DNA of 10,185 bases. Origin: Fibrobacteria bacterium GUT77 (lineage in GTDB: Bacteria > Fibrobacterota > Chitinivibrionia > Chitinivibrionales > Chitinispirillaceae). The stretch spans positions 1 to 10,185 of the forward strand of contig LIUJ01000276.1 of NCBI GenBank assembly GCA_001462255.1, written 5' to 3'. Below are positions 1 to 5,236 of the stretch, one piece after another (position 1 is the first letter of the stretch; each line of letters starts with the position of its first letter). Both the position numbers and the translations under genes were made by a program. The notes beneath the pieces are model-generated. The model worked only from the letters and a program-made list of their open reading frames with translations, ran no database searches and was not told where the DNA came from.

Positions 1-1
1 A

Positions 2-1939
2 ATTGAGGAAAAGCCGGAGATTCGTAAGGCGGGCGGCGTGTTCTATACGCCGCAGTTCATTGTTGATTATATCGTGAAAAACACGGTGGGCAAGCTTGTT
101 GAGAATAAAACGCCCCAAGAGGTAAGCCAAATCAAAATAGTCGATCCGGCCTGCGGTAGCGGTAGTTTTCTGATCGGAGCGTATAGGTACCTATTGGACT
201 GGTACAAAGATTATTATACGACGACCGAACAAACCGATCCTCAAAAAAACAAAACGGCAAAGAAGATTTCGGGGCAAACCCGCAATGACGTATTAACCCC
301 GACGGGCGAATTGACCACAGCCGAAAAGAAACGTATTCTTCTGAATAATATCTACGGCGTGGACATAGACGGCAACGCCGTGGAAGTAACCAAACTCTCG
401 CTGTTGCTCAAATGTATGGAGGGAGAGACAAAGGAAACCATTGAGGCGCAGACAAAGATATTCCATGACCGCGTTTTACCGATGTTGGACGATAATATCA
501 AAAGCGGGAACAGCCTGATTGATATTGATTATTACGAGAACGAGCTTGATTTCGGCGAAGAGCGGAAGGTTAAACCGTTTTCTTGGGAGAAGGCGTTTCC
601 TGACGTATTTTCACGAGACGTTCCGATAGATAAACGTTTACCGCTTATGAGGCAGTATCAGAAAGTAAAGAAACAACACGACGAGGCCGAAAAGTTGATC
701 GCGAGCTATATGGTGGAAGAACCAAGTGCAGTATATTTGACGCGAAATCCCGGCTTTGATTGCGTGATAGGGAATCCGCCGTATGTTAAGGTCGCCGACA
801 AAAATATTTTTGATTATTTCAACCGTAAGTACGTTCATCAGGATTACCAACAGGATTTGTATCTGTTGTTTTTGGAGCGATACGGCAAATTATTGGCTAC
901 CGGTGGAATGCTTGGCGTAATCATTCCCAATACTTGGTTGCAAAGCGTCAAATTCAGAAACATTAGGCAATACCTCGCGACGGCGTATTATTGGCATAGG
1001 ATAATGCACATAAACGAACATATCTTTAAGGCGGTGGTTGATACGCATGTGTTGGTATTTGAAAAAAACGATTACGTAAAAAATTATGAAACGGAGATAG
1101 ATATTTTTGAAAAAGGGGCGATAAAACACCATCAGTTTGTCGACCAAAGCACATTGCCGGATAACGGGGATGTGATAAATGTTTTGGCGAATGAGGATGA
1201 AAAGGGGTTATTTGAAAAGATAAAAGAAGCGTCATTTTCAATCGCAGATATTGGCAAGACATACTCAGGTATCACACTGTTTGAAAAAGGTAAAGGAGAT
1301 CCGCCGCAAACAGAAGAAACCATGAAATTGAAACCGTATGTCAGTGAAAAAAACGTAAAACCAAGAGGTAAAAATTGGATGCCTCTTTTACGTGGAAGCC
1401 TGATAAATAGGTACGTAAATTTATGGGACAACAATTATTGGGTCAATTACGGCAAATGGTTGGCCGCGCCGCGTGATCCAAAAATATTTAAGGCGGAAGA
1501 AAAAATAGCCGTAAGACAGACGGGCGACAGTATTATCGCCACCATTATCGGGAAAGACATTATCTGTCGAAAAAATTTACACATCATTATTTCTACAGAG
1601 ATGGATCATCGATTTTTATTAGGTATTCTTAACTCAAAACTCACGAATTTTTATTATTATCAGATAAACCCCGAAAGAGGTGAAGCTCTTGCCGAAGTAA
1701 AAAAGCAACACGTTGAACAGTTGCCCGTACCCAAAAACGTTTCCAAAGAACAGGAAGCGGAAATCATCAAACACGTTGACCGGCTTTTGAAACTCAATAA
1801 CGATATAAAATCGGCGACGCTACCGTCCCAAATCGAGCGATTTCAATCGAAGATCGCCCACAGCGAAGACCAAATAAACAGCTTGGTCTACGCAATCTAC
1901 GAACTTACGGATGATGAAATAAAAATCGTAGAGCAATAG
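2..1939 (+). CDS. Type IIG restriction-modification enzyme, Eco57I-like (5'-partial)
   Basis: This is an adenine-N6 DNA methyltransferase of the Type IIG class, in which one polypeptide usually combines cleavage, methylation and target recognition. The frame is open from base 2, and the GTG at 38 lies inside the conserved motif X (GGVFYTPQFIVDYIV), so it is not the start. Numbering from codon 2-4, motif I DPACGSG is at residues 48-54, an acidic motif II (IYGVDIDGNAVE) is near 119-130, and the catalytic motif IV NPPY is at 258-261, which marks an N6-adenine enzyme. Roughly residues 415-580 resemble a TaqI-like target-recognition domain (GILNSKLTNFYY, then VEQLPVPK). The C-terminus (INSLVYAIYELTDDEI) is the usual family tail. 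A PD-(D/E)XK nuclease, normally N-terminal, would lie before the window and cannot be judged. The gene is AT-rich compared with the operon downstream, which suggests acquisition by transfer. A BREX PglX-type methylase is the less likely alternative. Confidence 0.9.
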   Translation: MEEKPEIRKAGGVFYTPQFIVDYIVKNTVGKLVENKTPQEVSQIKIVDPACGSGSFLIGAYRYLLDWYKDYYTTTEQTDPQKNKTAKKISGQTRNDVLTPTGELTTAEKKRILLNNIYGVDIDGNAVEVTKLSLLLKCMEGETKETIEAQTKIFHDRVLPMLDDNIKSGNSLIDIDYYENELDFGEERKVKPFSWEKAFPDVFSRDVPIDKRLPLMRQYQKVKKQHDEAEKLIASYMVEEPSAVYLTRNPGFDCVIGNPPYVKVADKNIFDYFNRKYVHQDYQQDLYLLFLERYGKLLATGGMLGVIIPNTWLQSVKFRNIRQYLATAYYWHRIMHINEHIFKAVVDTHVLVFEKNDYVKNYETEIDIFEKGAIKHHQFVDQSTLPDNGDVINVLANEDEKGLFEKIKEASFSIADIGKTYSGITLFEKGKGDPPQTEETMKLKPYVSEKNVKPRGKNWMPLLRGSLINRYVNLWDNNYWVNYGKWLAAPRDPKIFKAEEKIAVRQTGDSIIATIIGKDIICRKNLHIIISTEMDHRFLLGILNSKLTNFYYYQINPERGEALAEVKKQHVEQLPVPKNVSKEQEAEIIKHVDRLLKLNNDIKSATLPSQIERFQSKIAHSEDQINSLVYAIYELTDDEIKIVEQ

Positions 1940-1954
1940 AAAAGGTTTTTATTA

Positions 1955-1983
1955 TTGACAGTCAGCCGAATAAATATTATTTT
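1955..1983 (+). promoter_or_regulatory. Candidate sigma-70 promoter for the OsmC-family gene
   Basis: A perfect TTGACA (1955-1960) is followed, after 17 bases, by TATTTT (1978-1983), a 4/6 match to the -10 consensus. A better -10 match, TATTAT at 1975-1980, has a short 14-base spacer. The region is AT-rich and begins 15 bases after the methylase stop, about 100 bases before the OsmC start, so the OsmC gene probably has its own promoter. No start site can be proven from sequence. Confidence 0.45.
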
Positions 1984-2001
1984 ATGATTTAATATATTAT
2001 T

Positions 2002-2032
2002 GGAGGTGACAACTATTCGAATTTTTCGAATA
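2002..2032 (+). promoter_or_regulatory. Orphan Shine-Dalgarno plus hairpin in the OsmC leader
   Basis: GGAGGTGA at 2002-2009 is a near-ideal complement to the 16S 3' end, but no ATG, GTG or TTG lies at normal spacing behind it. Directly downstream is an inverted repeat with 8-bp arms, TATTCGAA (2014-2021) and TTCGAATA (2025-2032), with a 3-base TTT loop. The real ribosome site of the OsmC gene, AAGGAG, lies at 2071-2076. The hairpin could be an operator for a dimeric regulator or an RNA structure in the leader. Confidence 0.4.
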
Positions 2033-2084
2033 ATTCAAGTGGGGTGGGCAACCAATCAGAAAACCTATTTAAGGAGTTAAGAAC

Positions 2085-2507
2085 GTGAACGACGTAAAAG
2101 TAAACCTAAAAACGATTGACGATAAGGTGATGTTCAGCGCTACGGCTCGGGAAAATCCGGCGGTTGTCATCGACGGCGTTCCCCCTATCGGCACGGGAAG
2201 CGGTTATACGCCGATGGAATTGCTTATGGCGAGTTTCGGCTCGTGCGTAGGCGCTACGCTTATCTCGTTCTTGCGCCGTAAGATGAACAAAGTGGTTTAT
2301 GGCATATCAATCGAGGTTGAAGGTACTAAACGAAATGAACACCCCAAAGCAGTTGAACGTATATTGTTGCGCTTGAATATAGAAGCGAAAGACCTGACGG
2401 AAGCGGAAGTACGGGAAGCGTTGAGTGTTTTGGAAGAAAAGTTGTGTCCGGTGTGGGCGATGATGAAAGGTAATGTGAAAGTTGACGCTGAAATAGTAAT
2501 ATCATAG
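2085..2507 (+). CDS. OsmC/Ohr-family protein (peroxiredoxin-like)
   Basis: This is a 140-residue cytoplasmic protein of the OsmC family. Characterised members reduce organic or fatty-acid hydroperoxides with a pair of cysteines. Both are present: Cys54 in the segment TPMELLMASFGSCVGATL and Cys121 in EEKLCPVWAM, matching the family's first-cysteine helix and its second 'CPV' motif. Glu45 and Arg22 are candidates for the residues that tune the reactive cysteine, although I only infer their alignment. The length is typical. The GTG start at 2085 is supported by AAGGAG at 2071-2076, 8 bases upstream, and no closer start is better. It appears to be transcribed alone, with a promoter in the gap before it and a hairpin directly after the stop. 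It belongs to the general OsmC/YhfA-like group rather than clearly to OsmC or Ohr, so the substrate cannot be stated. Confidence 0.9.
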   Translation: MNDVKVNLKTIDDKVMFSATARENPAVVIDGVPPIGTGSGYTPMELLMASFGSCVGATLISFLRRKMNKVVYGISIEVEGTKRNEHPKAVERILLRLNIEAKDLTEAEVREALSVLEEKLCPVWAMMKGNVKVDAEIVIS

Positions 2508-2508
2508 A

Positions 2509-2536
2509 GAACGATAGGCGTTTCCCTATCCCGTTC
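2509..2536 (+). terminator. Hairpin just after the OsmC stop; weak terminator candidate
   Basis: GATAGG (2513-2518) pairs with CCTATC (2525-2530) across a 6-base loop. The outer GAAC (2509-2512) pairs with GTTC (2533-2536) after a 2-base bulge, giving about 10 pairs. It begins 2 bases after the stop codon. There is no T-run behind it, so it is not a canonical intrinsic terminator. It may protect the 3' end of the transcript or belong to an intergenic repeat. Confidence 0.35.
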
Positions 2537-2639
2537 CCGCTCTCCCGCGCTAACATTATGGCCGCGCCCGTTGCCTCCGTGCCGGAAGGGTTGCCGGGTT
2601 TCGCCACGTATTGGGTAATTTGTGAAATTAATCTTTTTA

Positions 2640-2669
2640 TTGACTTCACGCCTGGTGCCGATTTATATT
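2640..2669 (+). promoter_or_regulatory. Candidate promoter of the Mla-like operon
   Basis: TTGACT (2640-2645, 5/6) and TATATT (2664-2669, 5/6) are separated by 18 bases, about 80 bases before the ATPase start. A second TATATT follows at 2670-2675. This is the best sigma-70-like site in the 242-base gap between the OsmC gene and the ATPase gene. The rest of that gap holds only the hairpin after the OsmC gene and a short leader ORF. Confidence 0.45.
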
Positions 2670-2720
2670 TATATTTGGTACGCGTAGGTTAAGCGGCATC
2701 ACATTTTACGGAGTATCGCT

Positions 2721-2753
2721 ATGGATTCGGACAAACATAGGGCGACGACATGA
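2721..2753 (+). CDS. Possible 10-residue leader peptide coupled to the ATPase gene
   Basis: A short ORF, MDSDKHRATT, starts at ATG 2721 behind GGAG (2710-2713) at a 7-base spacing. Its TGA stop (2751-2753) overlaps the ATPase ATG (2750-2752) as ATGA. The ATPase start itself has only a weak AGGG upstream, so ribosomes ending the short ORF could restart on the ATPase. The peptide has no recognisable function. It may be chance, since a 10-codon ORF is easily produced at random. Confidence 0.3.
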   Translation: MDSDKHRATT

Positions 2754-3499
2754 CCCCCGGCGATCCGGTAGTCTCCGTGGAGAACTTAGTCGTTCGTTAC
2801 GGCGAGCGAACGGTGCTCGACGGTGTCAACACCGCGGTCGGTCCGTCGGAGATACGGGTGATTTTGGGGGGTAGCGGGTGCGGCAAGACCACGCTTTTGC
2901 GGTCTATTGTGGGGCTTATAAAGCCGTATTCGGGGCGGGTGAGGCTTTTTGGGCGGCGGATTGAGGATATGGAGAGCGACGCCGATTCGGATGTTTTGAG
3001 GCGCATAGGGGTATTGTTTCAGAACGGGGCACTATTGGGTTCGCTGACGGTTGCGCAGAACGTGGCGTTGCCCTTGGAGTTGCACACAAACCTGCCGCCG
3101 GCGCTTGTAGACGAGATAGTGCGCTATAAACTCTCGCAGGTGGAGATGCCCCATGCCTACGATTTGTTTCCCGGCGAGCTCTCCGGCGGAATGCGCAAAC
3201 GGGCGGCCTTAGCCCGCGCCCTGGCGCTAGACCCGCCCCTGCTATTCTGCGACGAACCCAGCGCCGGTTTGGACCCGGTAACCAGCGCCGGTTTGGATCA
3301 TTTGTTGCTCCGCCTAAGAGAAACTCTGGGAATTACCGTAGTTGTGGTGACGCACGAATTATTTTCTATAGAAAAGATCGCCGACAAGATACTCTTCCTA
3401 CACAAAGGCAAGACCTTGTTTGACGGGTCGTACACGGACGCCAGAAAGATAGAGGAAGGGCCGGTGGCCGATTTCTTCCTACGTAAAGAGACGGATTGA
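2750..3499 (+). CDS. mlaF: MlaF-like ABC transporter ATPase
   Basis: This is the cytoplasmic ATPase of an MCE-type phospholipid transporter, which would power lipid movement between the inner membrane and the periplasmic MCE protein. At 249 residues it has the usual MlaF length. All ABC motifs are intact: Walker A GGSGCGKTT (40-48), Q-loop Gln91 (LFQNGAL), signature LSGGM (144-148) followed by the MlaF-typical RKRAALARALALDP, Walker B LLFCDEP (164-170) with catalytic Glu169, D-loop AGLDP, and switch His202. It is first in a four-gene operon. The next gene encodes its MCE partner after a 93-base gap holding a palindromic repeat. The MlaE-type permease that normally accompanies MlaF is not adjacent. 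The start overlaps a possible leader ORF. The motifs and neighbour make the family firm, but the transport direction is not readable from sequence. Confidence 0.93.
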   Translation: MTPGDPVVSVENLVVRYGERTVLDGVNTAVGPSEIRVILGGSGCGKTTLLRSIVGLIKPYSGRVRLFGRRIEDMESDADSDVLRRIGVLFQNGALLGSLTVAQNVALPLELHTNLPPALVDEIVRYKLSQVEMPHAYDLFPGELSGGMRKRAALARALALDPPLLFCDEPSAGLDPVTSAGLDHLLLRLRETLGITVVVVTHELFSIEKIADKILFLHKGKTLFDGSYTDARKIEEGPVADFFLRKETD

Positions 3500-3510
3500 T
3501 ACTGAGATTG

Positions 3511-3574
3511 CCGGATTGCCTCGCTTCGTCGAAATGACGGTCATTGCGAGGAGCGAAGCGACGAGGCAATTCGG
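3511..3574. repeat. Palindromic intergenic repeat (TCATTGCGAG/GAAGCGA type)
   Basis: Two arms form an imperfect 64-bp inverted repeat. The outer stem CCGGATTGCC (3511-3520) pairs with GGCAATTCGG (3565-3574) with one G-U pair, and the inner arms GAAATGAC and GTCATTGC meet near 3540. The right arm carries the familiar string GTCATTGCGAGGAGCGAAG. This is a widespread bacterial intergenic repeat, recognisable on the minus strand by spurious peptides such as LLAMT and RRFAPRND. The left arm is a shortened copy, lacking a few bases relative to the right. It sits between the ATPase and MCE genes, probably as a transcribed hairpin. Confidence 0.8.
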
Positions 3575-3592
3575 ATAAAAAGATAGAACATT

Positions 3593-4516
3593 ATGGGCAT
3601 AACCGCGGCGCAAAAGTTTCGACTCGGCGTATTCGTGATTATCGGCATGGCCATCCTGTCCGCGTTCATCGTCATACCCATTGGGGTGAAGATGTCGCAG
3701 CACCAAACGACCTACGTTTCGTACTTTGAGGGCGAGTCGTTGCAGGGATTGGAGCAGGGCGCCTCGGTCAAGTTCAATGGCGTGGCCATAGGCACGGTTC
3801 AGCGTGTGAGTTACACCGCCGAGGACATCAACAAGATGAAAGTGGAGTTGAGTGTCGTAGAGACCTTTCCGATGCGCGTGGATATGTACGCCATGACCGG
3901 TCTTGTGGGAATAACCGGACTTAAGTACATAGAAATTTCCGGGGGCAGCAACGACGCGCCGCGGCTTAAACCGGGCGGGGAGGTACCTACGCGCGTGTCG
4001 ATCTTCGCCAACATGGGCGATAAAGCCGAGGTGCTTATCGGAAAGGTGGAGACGTTGCTCAATCACCTTAACACCGTGACCAATCCCGACAGTTTGCGTT
4101 CGGTGAAGGTCGCCATGGACAATTTGGCGGTCTTGACCGGCGACGCGCGCGACCTCTTTCGTAGCGTAGGCGAGGTGGTTCCGGTTGCGGTGGCGGTTAT
4201 TGACACTGTGCAAATCGCGATGAACGACGTGCGCCGGATTACGCAAAATATAAAGGAGATCACGGACACGCTGATGAGCGGGGTGAACGGCGCCAATCTG
4301 CCCGGGGTCATGGCGAAGGCGGATTCCGCGGTCACGTCGGTAAAGACGCTCACGGACAATCTCTCGCTTATGGTTATGCAGACGCGTGAGGATTTTTCCG
4401 TGAGCATGGAGAACTTGCGCGAGGCGCTTGAAAGCGCGAGTCAGCTTATGAAAATGCTTGCCGACAACCCGTCTTTGCTTATTCGCGGCGAGGGGAAAGA
4501 GAGGGATAACAGATGA
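3593..4516 (+). CDS. mlaD: MlaD-like MCE-domain lipid transport protein
   Basis: This is the periplasmic, inner-membrane-anchored MCE protein of a lipid transporter. Family members form hexameric rings or tubes with a hydrophobic lipid channel. The 307-residue protein begins with a short cytoplasmic end (KFRLG), one membrane segment (about residues 11-33) and a single MCE domain (about 40-118), seen in LEQGASVKFNGVAIGTVQRV and LVGITGLKYIEISGG. Residues 140-290 are long amphipathic helices, consistent with a helical stalk. The C-terminal LADNPSLLIRGEG matches the common 'L-x-DNPs-LI-G' end of this group. The helical tail is longer than in E. coli MlaD, so it may reach further across the periplasm. 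The ATG at 3593 has no strong ribosome site and follows the palindromic repeat. The TGA stop overlaps an ATG by ATGA (4513-4516), showing tight coupling to the lipoprotein gene. Confidence 0.93.
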   Translation: MGITAAQKFRLGVFVIIGMAILSAFIVIPIGVKMSQHQTTYVSYFEGESLQGLEQGASVKFNGVAIGTVQRVSYTAEDINKMKVELSVVETFPMRVDMYAMTGLVGITGLKYIEISGGSNDAPRLKPGGEVPTRVSIFANMGDKAEVLIGKVETLLNHLNTVTNPDSLRSVKVAMDNLAVLTGDARDLFRSVGEVVPVAVAVIDTVQIAMNDVRRITQNIKEITDTLMSGVNGANLPGVMAKADSAVTSVKTLTDNLSLMVMQTREDFSVSMENLREALESASQLMKMLADNPSLLIRGEGKERDNR

Positions 4517-4530
4517 CCGGAGGTAGCGGA

Positions 4531-5235
4531 ATGGATAGCGGAAAATTCGGCGGTCGCGTACGTTCGGCGGCGGTTGTTTGCGGGTGTTTGGCGCTCGCCT
4601 TTTTGGCCGGTTGCGGCAAACCGCCGGCGCGGCAGTATTATATGCTAAACTATATGCCGCCCGCGATGGAGCGTCGGGCAATGCAGAACCCCTACGCCTG
4701 CGTGATACGCTTGCGCGAGTTCTCCATTGAGGAGGCCTACAACCGGTCGAATATAGTGTACCGCACAAACCCGTATGAATTGCGTTACTACAACTACAAG
4801 TCGTGGGCGGTGAAGCCTACGCGAATGTTGACCGACCTCTTCTTCAGGCATCTGTCGTCCGTGCAACTTGTGAGCGGGGTGGTGCGCCGCTTCGACGAGG
4901 GGAGGAAGCCGGATTTCGAGCTTACCGGGTTTATAGACGCCCTTGAGGAGTACGACAGCGACAATATGCTCTTCGCGCACTTGTCCATACGCCTGACCCT
5001 AACGAAGATCTCCGACGGGGCGACGATTTACAACCGGTCGTTCAGCCGCCGCAAGAAGGTTTACACGCGGGAAACGGGGCTTGTCATAAAGGAGATGTCG
5101 CAGATAGTGGAGTATGTTTTTACCGAGGTTATTTCCGATATAGACGGCAAGTTGGCGGCGGAGTTCGGGATATCCGATCATACGCCCGCGTTCATACAAA
5201 TCGAAGAGCCGAGTTTTACGACGGAGGGCGAATGA
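4531..5235 (+). CDS. PqiC-like (ABC_trans_aux) outer-membrane lipoprotein
   Basis: This is a lipoprotein of the ABC-type transport auxiliary family (PqiC/DUF330 group), found with MCE transporters and thought to act at the outer membrane. The ATG at 4531 is preferred over the one at 4513 because GGAGG (4519-4523) is 7 bases upstream; either gives the same mature protein. From 4531 it is 234 residues: a basic N-terminus, a hydrophobic segment, and a lipobox FLAGC with the lipidated Cys at 28. Family features follow: YYMLNYMPP soon after the Cys, then IVYRTNPYELRYYNYKSWAVKP, which matches the 'VyR...y...W..pP' core. Later strands (FELTGFIDALEEYD, LSIRLTLTKISDG) fit the same fold. It follows the MCE gene directly, and its end carries the GGAGGG site of the next gene, whose ATG starts one base after its stop. 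Residues after the lipobox Cys are GKPP, with no Asp at +2 that would favour inner-membrane retention. Confidence 0.88.
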   Translation: MDSGKFGGRVRSAAVVCGCLALAFLAGCGKPPARQYYMLNYMPPAMERRAMQNPYACVIRLREFSIEEAYNRSNIVYRTNPYELRYYNYKSWAVKPTRMLTDLFFRHLSSVQLVSGVVRRFDEGRKPDFELTGFIDALEEYDSDNMLFAHLSIRLTLTKISDGATIYNRSFSRRKKVYTRETGLVIKEMSQIVEYVFTEVISDIDGKLAAEFGISDHTPAFIQIEEPSFTTEGE

Positions 5236-5236
5236 T

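Noticed and set aside
38..40. GTG as start of the methylase gene
   Set aside because: The frame is open upstream to base 2, and the codons before it (RKAGG) are part of conserved motif X, so the gene begins before the window.
2326..2649. 107-residue open frame on the minus strand covering the gap after the OsmC gene
   Set aside because: Half of it is antisense to the OsmC gene, and the rest translates structured intergenic DNA. No start with a ribosome site was seen.
2654..2700. 7-bp inverted repeat around the operon promoter's -10
   Set aside because: The loop is over 30 bases, one pair is G-U, and there is no supporting context, so it is likely chance.
4513..4530. ATG at 4513 as start of the lipoprotein
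   Set aside because: GGAGG at 4519-4523 positions the ATG at 4531 better; the earlier ATG lies before this site. It remains possible and does not change the mature protein.
3479..4768. 429-residue open frame on the minus strand
   Set aside because: It lies antisense to the strongly supported MCE and lipoprotein genes and crosses the palindromic repeat. Its His/Arg-rich composition is typical of a reverse-frame shadow of GC-biased genes.
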